Shown here: in pieces, positions 56,598-64,000 of the stretch
Layout: each line of letters opens with the position of its first letter
Position numbering within the stretch: position 1 is the stretch's first letter
Origin: Pseudaquabacterium terrae
GTDB lineage: Bacteria > Pseudomonadota > Gammaproteobacteria > Burkholderiales > Burkholderiaceae_C
Length of the DNA stretch: 64,000 nucleotides
NCBI RefSeq assembly: GCF_013266755.1
Contig: NZ_JABRWJ010000001.1
Span: 682,001 to 746,000, forward strand
Direction of reading: 5' to 3'
Notes under the pieces: generated by a model
Databases searched by the model: none
Told to the model about the DNA's origin: nothing
The model's input: the letters and a program-made list of their open reading frames with translations, nothing else
Made by a program: the position numbers and the translations under genes

Positions 56598-57541
56598 GCG
56601 CCGCCCTCGCGCCGATAGGCGCCGATCGCCTCGGCCGTGCGCCATGCGGGCGGCGCCTCGAACTGGCCCCAGGTCTCGTGCACGTCGACGATGCGGCCGG
56701 CGGCGAAGCGCCACAGCGAGTGCGCGAAGAAGCGCCCGTCGCCATGGTTGACCTGCACCAGCGAATGCACGCGGCCGTCGGCCATCGGCGTCACCTCGTG
56801 CACGTGGATCGCCCAGCCTTCGGGATAGATCGCGTTGACGCGGATGATCGCGTCGGCATCGTCGAGGTGCTCGCCGCTGGCGATCCAGTACAGGTGCGCG
56901 TCGTCGGCGAAGAGCGCTCGCGCGCCGGCCCAGTCGCGCGCCTCGAAGCTGGCCCACAGCGTGCGCACCAGCGCGGCGTGGTGCTCGGCATCGTCGTCGT
57001 GCGGCGCGACCGTCACGCCGGCCAGCGGCTTGACCATGATCACGCTGCGGTAGTGCTTGCCGTCGCGCTGCAGCTGCGCGACCTCGGCGAAGCCGGCGCG
57101 CCGGTAGCGCTCGCGCAGGTGCGTGGCCGGCATCGCGGTGTCGAGCGCGATCGCGTGGTGGCCGTGGGTGCGCGCCCAGTCCTCGCAGGCGGCCCTCAGC
57201 TTCGCACCGATGCCCAGGCCCTGACATTCCGGGTCGACCGCGTACTGCTGCACATGGGCGACGTCACGGCGGAAGAACCACGGCGACACGCGCGCAAAGC
57301 CTTGCCGGTTCGGGTCGAACATGCCGTTGACCGTGGCCGTGCCGACAAGCGCGCCGCCTTGCTCGGCAACGAAACACGGCCCGCGCTGCACCCGCTCGCG
57401 CGTGACCTCGACCGACTGGTCGACCGCGGTGAAGTTCATGCCGGCCGCGCCGAGCGGCGCATAGGCGCGGTGCAGCAGCGTGGTCAGCGCCTCGAGCGAA
57501 TCGCTGTCGGCGAGCGGGCGGATGGTGGTGCTGGCAGTCAT
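56594..57541 (-). CDS. GNAT acetyltransferase fused to an NTF2/SnoaL-like domain
   Basis: A 315-residue two-domain protein. Residues about 1-175 are a GNAT fold, with the acetyl-CoA loop VDPECQGLGIGAKLRAACE. Residues about 185-305 resemble a SnoaL/NTF2-type pocket domain (LVRTLWASFEARDWAGARALFADDAHLYW). The two domains share one continuous frame with no internal stop. The gene is tightly packed between liuB and the hydrolase. The joint function is not known. Confidence 0.8.
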   Translation of the reverse strand: MTASTTIRPLADSDSLEALTTLLHRAYAPLGAAGMNFTAVDQSVEVTRERVQRGPCFVAEQGGALVGTATVNGMFDPNRQGFARVSPWFFRRDVAHVQQYAVDPECQGLGIGAKLRAACEDWARTHGHHAIALDTAMPATHLRERYRRAGFAEVAQLQRDGKHYRSVIMVKPLAGVTVAPHDDDAEHHAALVRTLWASFEARDWAGARALFADDAHLYWIASGEHLDDADAIIRVNAIYPEGWAIHVHEVTPMADGRVHSLVQVNHGDGRFFAHSLWRFAAGRIVDVHETWGQFEAPPAWRTAEAIGAYRREGGA

Positions 57542-57550
57542 CGGCGCTGC

Positions 57551-59173
57551 CTACATCCGGAACACGCCGAACCGCGTCTGCGGAATCGGCGCGTTCAGGC
57601 TCGCCGACAGCCCCAGCGCCAGCACGCGTCGGGTGTCCGACGGATCGATGACGCCGTCGTCCCACAGCCGGGCGCTGGCGTAGTACGGGTGGCCCTGGCG
57701 CTCGTACTGCGCGCGGATCGGCGCCTTGAAGGCTTCTTCCTCGTCGGCGCTCCAGGCGCCGCCCTTGCCTTCGATGCCGTCGCGCTTGACGGTGGCCAGC
57801 ACGCTGGCCGCCTGTTCGCCGCCCATCACGCTGATGCGCGCGTTCGGCCACATCCACAGGAAGCGCGGCGAGTACGCGCGGCCGCACATGCCGTAGTTGC
57901 CGGCGCCGAAGCTGCCGCCGATGATGATCGTGAACTTGGGCACCGCGGCGCAGGCCACCGCGGTCACCATCTTGGCGCCGGCGCGGGCGATGCCCTCGTT
58001 CTCGTACTTGCGGCCGACCATGAAGCCGGTGATGTTCTGCAGGAACACCAGCGGCACCTTGCGCTGGCAGCACAGCTCGATGAAGTGGGCGCCCTTGTTC
58101 GCGCTCTCGGCGAACAGGATGCCGTTGTTGGCGATGATGCCCACCGGCATGCCCTCGATGTGCGCGAAGCCGCAGACCAGCGTCGCGCCGTAGCGCGACT
58201 TGAACTCGTGGAACTCGCTGCCGTCGACCACGCGAGCGATGATCTCGCGCACGTCGAAGGGCTTGCGCGTATCGGTCGGCACGATGCCGAGCAGCTCCTC
58301 TGCCGCGTACTTCGGCGGACGCGGCGGCTGCACCGGCACCGGCATGTCCTTGCGCCAGTTCAGCTGGACGATCGCCTGCCGCGCCAGCGCCAGCGCATGC
58401 AGGTCGTTCTCGGCCAGGTGGTCGGCGACGCCCGACAGCCGGGTGTGCACGTCGCCGCCGCCGAGGTCTTCGGCGCTGACGACCTCGCCGGTGGCGGCCT
58501 TCACCAACGGCGGGCCGCCGAGAAAGATCGTGCCCTGGTTTTTGACGATGATGGTCTCGTCGCTCATCGCCGGCACGTAGGCGCCGCCGGCGGTGCACGA
58601 GCCCATCACGACGGCGATCTGCGGAATGCCCTGCCCCGACAGGTTGGCCTGGTTGTAGAAGATGCGGCCGAAGTGATCGCGGTCGGGGAACACGTCGTCC
58701 TGGTTCGGCAGGTTGGCGCCGCCGGAATCGACGAGGTAGATGCACGGCAGCCGGTTCGCTTCGGCGATCTCCTGCGCGCGCAGGTGCTTCTTGACGGTGA
58801 TCGGGTAGTAGGTGCCACCCTTGACCGTCGCATCGTTGCAGACGATCAGGCATTCGACGCCGGCGACGCGCCCGATACCGGCGATCATGCCGGCGCAGGG
58901 CGCGGCGTCCGAGCCGTCCTTCTCCGGGTACATGCCGAAGGCGGCCAGCGGCGCGATCTCGAGGAAGGGCGTGTCCGGGTCGAGCAGGCGCTCGACGCGC
59001 TCACGCGGCAGCAGCTTGCCGCGCCCCAGGTGCTTGGCGCGCGCATCGGCGCCGCCGCCTTCGGCGATCTTCGCCAGCTTCGCGTTCAGGTCCTCGACCA
59101 GCGCGCGCATCGCCGCAGCATTGGTCTTCCACTCCTCGGAGCGCGGGTTCAGCTTGGCTTCGAGCACGGACAT
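57551..59173 (-). CDS. liuB: Methylcrotonyl-CoA carboxylase beta (carboxyltransferase) subunit
   Basis: A 540-residue carboxyltransferase. Blocks include [20 protein letters not shown], the first oxyanion region [19 protein letters not shown] and [19 protein letters not shown], and the second-domain [19 protein letters not shown] and [20 protein letters not shown]. The ATG at 59173 has AGGAG five bases upstream. It heads the operon with LiuC and LiuD. Isovaleryl-CoA dehydrogenase, usually first in such clusters, is not in the window. Confidence 0.93.
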   Translation of the reverse strand: MSVLEAKLNPRSEEWKTNAAAMRALVEDLNAKLAKIAEGGGADARAKHLGRGKLLPRERVERLLDPDTPFLEIAPLAAFGMYPEKDGSDAAPCAGMIAGIGRVAGVECLIVCNDATVKGGTYYPITVKKHLRAQEIAEANRLPCIYLVDSGGANLPNQDDVFPDRDHFGRIFYNQANLSGQGIPQIAVVMGSCTAGGAYVPAMSDETIIVKNQGTIFLGGPPLVKAATGEVVSAEDLGGGDVHTRLSGVADHLAENDLHALALARQAIVQLNWRKDMPVPVQPPRPPKYAAEELLGIVPTDTRKPFDVREIIARVVDGSEFHEFKSRYGATLVCGFAHIEGMPVGIIANNGILFAESANKGAHFIELCCQRKVPLVFLQNITGFMVGRKYENEGIARAGAKMVTAVACAAVPKFTIIIGGSFGAGNYGMCGRAYSPRFLWMWPNARISVMGGEQAASVLATVKRDGIEGKGGAWSADEEEAFKAPIRAQYERQGHPYYASARLWDDGVIDPSDTRRVLALGLSASLNAPIPQTRFGVFRM

Positions 59174-59328
59174 GGAGTCTCCTGTTCGGTGTTCTGATGC
59201 GCGGATCGAATGTAGCGCGGCCCCGCGCGTCGACGCGCCGGACGTGACCGCGGCAGCATACGCAGCCGCGGGGTGCAGCGGGCGCCGAGGAGGTTGCAAT
59301 CCGTGCCACGAATGGCCAGACTGCGTGC

Positions 59329-60339
59329 ATGTCCGACCGAGCCCCCCGCGCCGTCACGCCGATCGCCTTCGTGGGCGCCATCGTGCTGGCGTACGAACGC
59401 TACGGCCGGAGTCCTGCCGAGGCCCTGGCGAAGGCGCAGATCGCGCCAAGCCTGCTCAAACGCAACGACGCGCGCATCAGCGCTGCGCAGATGGAGGCGG
59501 TGTCGGCCTTCGCGATGCAGCAGCTCGACGACGAGGCGCTCGGCTGGTTCTCGCGCCGGCTGCCCTGGGGCAGCTACGGCATGCTGGCGCGCGCTTCGAT
59601 CAGCGCTCCGGACCTCGGGCTGGCGCTGAAGCGCTGGTGCCGCCATCACGGCCTGCTGACCGACGACCTCGTTCTGACACTCGAAGCCTCCGGCGGCCGC
59701 GCGCGGCTGCGCATTCACGAGCGGCGGGCGCCGAGCGCCGGCCTGCGCGAGTTCTGCCTCGTCACGCTGCTGCGCAATGTGCACGGCGTCGCCTGCTGGC
59801 TGGTCGACTCGCGGATCCCGCTCGACGCGGTGCATTTCCCGTTCGCGGCGCCGCCGCATGCGGCGGTCTACCCGCTGTTGTACCCGGGGCCGGTGAACTT
59901 CGATGCTGCCGGGGCCGGCTTCGATTTCGATGCGCGCTACCTCGCGCTGCCGCTCAAGCGCGACGAGCGCGCGCTGAACCAGATGCTGCAACGCGCGCTG
60001 CCGTTGACCGTGCTGCCCTACCGGCGCGACCGGCTGCAGGCCCAACGTGTGCGGCAGTGGCTGCACGCGTTCCCGGGCCAGGCGCACAGCGCGGCCTCGG
60101 TGGCCGCGGCATTGAACGTCTCGGTGCGCACGCTGCACCGCCAGCTCGCCGAGGAGGGCTCGTCGCTGCAGGCGCTGAAGGACGAAGCGCGCCGCGAGCA
60201 CGCGATCGCGCTGTTGACGCGCAGCCAGCGGCCGGTCAAGCAGATCGCTGCCGCGGTCGGCTTTGCCAGCGAGAAGAGCTTCGCGCGCGCCTTCCGCGAA
60301 TGGACCGGCCGCACGCCGAGCGCGCTGCGGCGGCGGTGA
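59329..60339 (+). CDS. AraC-family transcriptional regulator (arabinose_bd type)
   Basis: A 336-residue regulator. The N-terminal effector domain (about 10-215) resembles the OruR/ArgR-like group, and the C-terminal AraC domain shows [21 protein letters not shown] and [25 protein letters not shown]. It is divergent from liuB across 155 bases, so it is a candidate regulator of the leucine cluster, although the known liu regulators belong to MerR and TetR families. A GC-rich palindrome, GCGCGTCGACGCGC, lies between the genes at 59225-59238. Confidence 0.88.
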   Translation: MSDRAPRAVTPIAFVGAIVLAYERYGRSPAEALAKAQIAPSLLKRNDARISAAQMEAVSAFAMQQLDDEALGWFSRRLPWGSYGMLARASISAPDLGLALKRWCRHHGLLTDDLVLTLEASGGRARLRIHERRAPSAGLREFCLVTLLRNVHGVACWLVDSRIPLDAVHFPFAAPPHAAVYPLLYPGPVNFDAAGAGFDFDARYLALPLKRDERALNQMLQRALPLTVLPYRRDRLQAQRVRQWLHAFPGQAHSAASVAAALNVSVRTLHRQLAEEGSSLQALKDEARREHAIALLTRSQRPVKQIAAAVGFASEKSFARAFREWTGRTPSALRRR

Positions 60340-60441
60340 CGACCGCCCCTTCCGCAACCCGCCCCATGAACGCGGGATCCGCAGCGCGTACCGCGCCCTC
60401 TAGAGTTGCGGGGCCGGCAGTGTGCTGGCGAGGGGCGAGAC

Positions 60442-60996
60442 ATGAGGAAGACCTGGATCGCGGCGCTCATCGGCGCCGCATTGAGCGGCAGCCTGGCTGC
60501 CGCACCCACGCAATGGGCCGGCAACGGCCACTTCTACGAGTTCATCCCCGGCCAGTTCACCTGGCAGCAAGCCTTCGACGCCGCACAGGCGACGAGCTTC
60601 AACGGTCAGCAGGGTTACCTGGCGACGGTGACTTCGGGCGCCGAGAACGGCTTCCTGTCGACGAGCATCAGTCGCGAAATCGGCTGGCTCGGCGGCTCGG
60701 ACGACGGCGCCGAAGGCAACTGGACCTGGCGCGACGGCCCCGAGGCCGGTCAGGCCTTCACGTACACGAACTGGAACCCCGGGGAGCCCAACGACTGCTG
60801 CACCGGCGAAGACTTTCTGCATCTGAACTTCGCCATCGTCGGCGGCTGGAACGACCACGGCGGCCCGGGCAACCCCAACCAGCTGAACGGCTACTTCATC
60901 GAGTTCAACGGGCAGCGGACAGTGCCTGAGCCGGGCTCGCTGGCGCTGCTGGCGGCCGGCCTGATGGCACTGAGCCTGCGCCGCCGCCGCGGCTGA
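60442..60996 (+). CDS. Exported lectin-like PEP-CTERM protein
   Basis: A 184-residue protein. A signal peptide (MRKTWIAALIGAALSGSLAA) is followed by a C-type-lectin-like domain: GHFYEFIPGQFTWQQAFDAA, the WNPGEPND calcium-site pattern and cysteines in DCCTGED. The C-terminus has the sorting tag VPEPGSLALLAAGLMALSLR then RRRRG, the PEP-CTERM signal cut by an exosortase. The product is likely displayed on or released from the cell surface, perhaps bound to exopolysaccharide. No exosortase gene is in the window. Confidence 0.87.
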   Translation: MRKTWIAALIGAALSGSLAAAPTQWAGNGHFYEFIPGQFTWQQAFDAAQATSFNGQQGYLATVTSGAENGFLSTSISREIGWLGGSDDGAEGNWTWRDGPEAGQAFTYTNWNPGEPNDCCTGEDFLHLNFAIVGGWNDHGGPGNPNQLNGYFIEFNGQRTVPEPGSLALLAAGLMALSLRRRRG

Positions 60997-61073
60997 CGCC
61001 CGGCACGAATCGCCAGGGCGCGGGCCTTGGGTCACGGCGCGCCGAGGCGCGCCAGGGCGCGGCTTGGGTATAA

Positions 61074-61095
61074 CCACGGGCGGATCCGCCCGTGG
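61074..61095. promoter_or_regulatory. 22-bp perfect palindrome just after a TATAAC box
   Basis: CCACGGGCGGA and its exact reverse complement join at 61084/61085, next to a likely -10 box TATAAC (61069-61074) and nine bases before the ATG of the beta-helix gene. It could be a repressor operator over the transcription start or a hairpin near the ribosome-binding site (GAGAAG at about 61095-61100). Confidence 0.55.
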
Positions 61096-61104
61096 AGAAG
61101 CCCG

Positions 61105-63021
61105 ATGCGCCCGACGATCCTGCACTTCTGCCTGCTGGCTGCCGCCAGTACCCTCGCGCCGCCGCCGGTGTGGGCCGCCGGCTGCGACGACGCGGCCTTC
61201 GTCGACGCGATCGCCGAGGCCGCCTGGATCAACCTCGACGTCACACCGGCGCAGGGCACGGCCGGCGTGCGCGCCGCGCTGCAGCAGGCGCAAGCGGCGC
61301 ACCCGAACCAGCCGGTGCGCATCCGCCTCGCGCCCGGCGCCTATGCCGACAACATCGGCCACGAGATCTACGCGCAGCGGCTGCTGCGCGGCGCGGCGAG
61401 CCCCATCTGGCTGAAGGCCAGCGACACGCGGCCGAACGCGACCCGGCTCGGCCACGGCATCAACCTGCTCGGTGTCTCGTACATCGCGATCGACGGCGTG
61501 ACGATCGGCCCGGAGCGCGTCGGTGCCTGGAACGGCCAAGCCCACGCCGATCCGCAGCCGCTGCAGGCCGCTGCCGGCATCCACGTCGCCGGCGCGGCGC
61601 TGAACGCGCGCACGAATGCCGCCGGCAACGGCCCGCTGAACTACGCCGTCTATGGGCGTTATGAACCGTCGCACCACATCCTGGTGCGGCGGGTGACGGT
61701 GCAGAACCTGTTCGACCCGCAGGAGCGCGACGGCGAAACGAGCGAAAGCCTGTCGATGGACGGCATGAAGTTCAACCAGGTGCAGGACCTGTGGGTGCTC
61801 GACAGCCAGGTCAGCCAGACCACGCGCCACGGCATCGACATGGTCGGCGTGCACCGCGCGGCGATCTGCCGCAGCCTGATCGCGCAATCGGGCGGCGGGC
61901 TCGGCATCGAGGCCAAGGGCGGCTCCATCGACGTGCTCTACGACAGCAACACCTTCTACCGCGTGCGCCGCGTCGAGCTCGGCGGCGAGGACACCGACGC
62001 GACCTATTACTACTCGGCCGACGGCCGCTGGGACTACGAGGCGCTGCGCACGATCGCGCGCAACAACCTGATCGTCGACGCGCGCGAGGCGGCGCTCGAA
62101 TTCAGCGGCTGCCAGGACTGCGCCGCCGTCGGCAACACCATCGTCTTCACGGCCGGCTACCAGCCGCCGTCCGACGGCGGCACCATCTTCGGCGGCGATG
62201 CGATGCGGCTGCACGACAGCCGCATCCTCGGTGCGGCCGACGGCGCCGGCAGCGACTGCCAGTTCTGGGACGCGGCGCAGCAGGACTACGTGACGGTCGA
62301 CCCGTGCTGGGGCGTCGGCGCCAACGCGCCCGCGCCGGTCAACCGCGTGCTGCGCAGCAACAACCTGCTGGTCGCCAACAACGTGTTCGCAGCGGTTGGT
62401 GGCAGCTTCGGCCGCGGCACGGGAGGCGTCGTGCCCTGCCCGTTGAACGTCACCGGCGGCACGGCGATGCGCACGCACAACGCCAACTACTGGTGGAACG
62501 GCGGCAGCATGCTGCCTTCCGAAGGCTGCAGCGCGCTGAACGAAGGGCCGCGCTCCAGATGGCCCGGCGCCGGCGCGACGCTGTCGCCGATCGCCGGCAG
62601 CAGCATCGACTCAACGAGCCTCGGCCGGCTCGGCGGCAGCATCGTCGCGGCGCTGCTGCCGCGCAGCGGCGCGCCGCTGGCCGACATGGCGATCGCCGCG
62701 GCACAACAGGCCGCCCACGACCGGCTCGGCGCGCCGCGCGGGCTGGTCGGCGGCGCCAGCGTCGGCGCCATCGTCGGCGTCGAGCCGACCAGCGACCGCC
62801 TGTTCAACTTCGCCGAGCGCTTCTACCCCGAGTACTTCCCGACGCACGCCGCCAGCGGCCACGCCATCGGCTACTACTACCGCCACCACGCGGCGACCGA
62901 CACCTACATCGGCAGCAAGGACGGGCGGCTTTACGTGCTCGGGCCGGCCTTCGGCGGCCAGATCACCGACCTCGGGCCGCTGGCGAACTGGCTGCCGGCG
63001 GCGCAGGAGGCCGGTTTCTGA
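61105..63021 (+). CDS. Exported right-handed beta-helix protein with a C-terminal FAExxYPxYFP domain
   Basis: A 638-residue protein with a signal peptide (MRPTILHFCLLAAASTLAPP). The central region (about 60-480) reads as repeated strands with short turns (GINLLGVSYIAIDGVTIG; MVGVHRAAICRSLIAQSGGG), typical of pectate-lyase-like parallel beta-helices. The last 76 residues form a separate compact domain, LFNFAERFYPEYFPTHAASG then YYYRHHAATDTYIGSKDGRL, which I recognise as recurring at the ends of secreted proteins in related bacteria but which has no name I know. No catalytic residues can be assigned. Confidence 0.75.
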   Translation: MRPTILHFCLLAAASTLAPPPVWAAGCDDAAFVDAIAEAAWINLDVTPAQGTAGVRAALQQAQAAHPNQPVRIRLAPGAYADNIGHEIYAQRLLRGAASPIWLKASDTRPNATRLGHGINLLGVSYIAIDGVTIGPERVGAWNGQAHADPQPLQAAAGIHVAGAALNARTNAAGNGPLNYAVYGRYEPSHHILVRRVTVQNLFDPQERDGETSESLSMDGMKFNQVQDLWVLDSQVSQTTRHGIDMVGVHRAAICRSLIAQSGGGLGIEAKGGSIDVLYDSNTFYRVRRVELGGEDTDATYYYSADGRWDYEALRTIARNNLIVDAREAALEFSGCQDCAAVGNTIVFTAGYQPPSDGGTIFGGDAMRLHDSRILGAADGAGSDCQFWDAAQQDYVTVDPCWGVGANAPAPVNRVLRSNNLLVANNVFAAVGGSFGRGTGGVVPCPLNVTGGTAMRTHNANYWWNGGSMLPSEGCSALNEGPRSRWPGAGATLSPIAGSSIDSTSLGRLGGSIVAALLPRSGAPLADMAIAAAQQAAHDRLGAPRGLVGGASVGAIVGVEPTSDRLFNFAERFYPEYFPTHAASGHAIGYYYRHHAATDTYIGSKDGRLYVLGPAFGGQITDLGPLANWLPAAQEAGF

Positions 63022-63441
63022 TCAGGCCTTGTCGACACGCACGCTGACGCGGTACTCGCCGAGCGGGATCGGCTGCGTCGTCATCGGATAGGGATCGACC
63101 GTGATCAGGTTGATCCGGTAGCTGCGGTAGCTGGCGGTGCCCTTGTCGGTCGTGGTCGACAGCGCCAGCGCAGCGGGCGCCTCGCCGTTCTGCACGATGC
63201 CGACCCGCGCGACCGCCTCGCCGGCCCAGATGCACAGCGCCGTGGCAGGGCAGCGCGAGTCATCGACCGCGGTCAGGATCAGGCTCAGGCCTTCGGCGGC
63301 AATCACCGCGGGCGTGCCGGCCTGCAGCGTGACGGTGTAGGGCGCGCTCGACGGTTGGGCGGTCGGACCGCCGGCATCACCGCCGCCGCAGGCGCCCAGC
63401 AGTGCGCAAGCCACGGCAAGCGTCAGGGTCTTCAGGCTCAT
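63022..63441 (-). CDS. Small lipoprotein of unknown function
   Basis: A 139-residue lipoprotein: signal MSLKTLTLAVACALLGAC with the lipid on the cysteine, then a Gly/Ser/Ala linker and a compact beta-rich domain (TVTLQAGTPAVIAAEGLSLIL; RCPATALCIWAGEAVARVGI). Two cysteines in DDSRCPATALC may pair. The ATG at 63441 has GGAGG nine bases upstream; an ATG at 63450 is also possible and overlaps the sodC stop. It is probably co-transcribed with sodC. Confidence 0.72.
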   Translation of the reverse strand: MSLKTLTLAVACALLGACGGGDAGGPTAQPSSAPYTVTLQAGTPAVIAAEGLSLILTAVDDSRCPATALCIWAGEAVARVGIVQNGEAPAALALSTTTDKGTASYRSYRINLITVDPYPMTTQPIPLGEYRVSVRVDKA

Positions 63442-63446
63442 CACGC

Positions 63447-63983
63447 TCATCCTCCGATCACGCCGCACACCACGCGCGCGCCGCCGCCGCCGAGCGGCGC
63501 CGGATGGTCGGCGTGGTTGTCGCCGCCGGCATGGATCATCAGCGAGCGGTTGCGCACGTCGGCCAGCTTCAGCCTCGGCGCGAGCACGGGATTGTCCGCA
63601 CCCCCGCCCGCCGCGACGTACAGCGCCGGCAGGTCGCCGAGGTGGCCGTCGCCCCAGGGCTCGCCATGGCGCTTGGTGCCGGCCGGATCGAAATGGCCGC
63701 CGGCGGCCAGCGCGGCGACCGGGCTGCCGCCGGCCGGTGTCGCCGGCTGGCACGACGGGTTCTCGTGGATGTGGAAGCCGTGCAGCCCGGGCGGCAGGCC
63801 CTTCAGCGACGGATGGAATACCAGCCCGTACGGCGATTCGGCGATGCGCACCGTGCCGGTGGACGCACCGGTGCCCGAGGCGTCGACCAGGTGCATCGTC
63901 ACCGTGATCTCGGCCGATGCGGCCGGGGCGGCGAAGCCGGCGATGCCGGCGGAGAGGGCGAGCAGCGAAATGGCGCGTTTCAT
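63447..63983 (-). CDS. sodC: Periplasmic Cu,Zn superoxide dismutase
   Basis: A 178-residue exported enzyme, signal peptide to about PAASA. The copper ligands appear in [12 protein letters not shown] (two His, plus the disulfide Cys), the bridging/zinc ligands in the [13 protein letters not shown] region and downstream [10 protein letters not shown], and the last copper histidine in [14 protein letters not shown]. The closing [11 protein letters not shown] supplies the second disulfide cysteine. All needed ligands are present. The protein removes superoxide in the periplasm. Its start is 17 bases from the right edge, so the promoter is mostly outside. Confidence 0.93.
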   Translation of the reverse strand: MKRAISLLALSAGIAGFAAPAASAEITVTMHLVDASGTGASTGTVRIAESPYGLVFHPSLKGLPPGLHGFHIHENPSCQPATPAGGSPVAALAAGGHFDPAGTKRHGEPWGDGHLGDLPALYVAAGGGADNPVLAPRLKLADVRNRSLMIHAGGDNHADHPAPLGGGGARVVCGVIGG

Positions 63984-64000
63984 CGAGGTCGGTCTCCTGG

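Noticed and set aside
59225-59238. GCGCGTCGACGCGC palindrome as an operator for the leucine cluster
   Set aside because: In DNA this rich in G and C such short self-complementary runs arise easily, and no second copy was noticed.

Overview
The window reads as a chromosomal segment of a very GC-rich beta-proteobacterium of the order Burkholderiales, of the Rubrivivax/Leptothrix/Methylibium/Rhizobacter type. This is inferred from gene content (a Bug-type solute receptor, a PEP-CTERM protein, a leucine-degradation cluster, a YdcSTUV-PatD polyamine cluster) and from strong G/C preference at third codon positions. No tRNA, rRNA, CRISPR, transposase or phage genes were seen. Coding density is high and no gap between genes exceeds about 270 bases.

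Layout. 1-3257: the end of a LysR gene, a small ORF and a LuxR-type regulator, bracketed by a 57-bp direct repeat whose second copy is a LysR 3' remnant; then a DUF885 hydrolase. 3289-10418 (minus): a putrescine uptake and oxidation operon (YdcS, T, U, V, PatD and a flavin amine oxidase). 10603-14542 (plus): malonate use (malonyl-CoA decarboxylase, Bug receptor, malonyl-CoA synthetase). 14709-22090: a microprotein, an AraC-type activator, and a divergent Liv-type ABC transporter operon whose last ATPase is fused in frame to an aromatic aldehyde dehydrogenase. 22191-38090: a hybrid histidine kinase, an RND efflux pair, a CxxC protein with a UvrD-like helicase, an MHYT-GGDEF-EAL protein, an M20 peptidase, a PQQ-type lipoprotein dehydrogenase, a GNAT enzyme and a membrane-anchored receiver protein with a long Glu/Arg/Ala helix. 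38059-46445: a GbsR-like regulator with a perfect operator, a sugar dehydrogenase, DadA, a Nudix protein, two paralogous microproteins with phased operator repeats, an LhgO-like oxidase, a LysE exporter with an Lrp regulator, and a lone receiver. 46551-59173 (mostly minus): AroQ, an MHS-type MFS transporter, HMG-CoA lyase with three short genes, and methylcrotonyl-CoA carboxylase with methylglutaconyl-CoA hydratase. 59329-63983: an AraC regulator, a PEP-CTERM lectin-like protein, a beta-helix exoprotein, a lipoprotein and SodC.

How genes work together. Putrescine would be imported by YdcSTUV and converted to GABA by the oxidase plus PatD. Malonate would be activated to malonyl-CoA and decarboxylated to acetyl-CoA. 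An aromatic compound would be imported by the Liv system and its aldehyde oxidised by the fused enzyme, under the divergent AraC protein, for which a direct-repeat operator is visible. The leucine branch runs from methylcrotonyl-CoA to acetoacetate and acetyl-CoA; isovaleryl-CoA dehydrogenase is not in the window.

The least explained features are (i) a family of three short membrane proteins with 11-residue V-x-V-x-G-K-R repeats, two of which share a promoter with direct repeats spaced exactly 21 bp; (ii) the LivF-aldehyde dehydrogenase fusion; (iii) the helix-linked membrane receiver; and (iv) the LysR-derived repeat around the luxR module.
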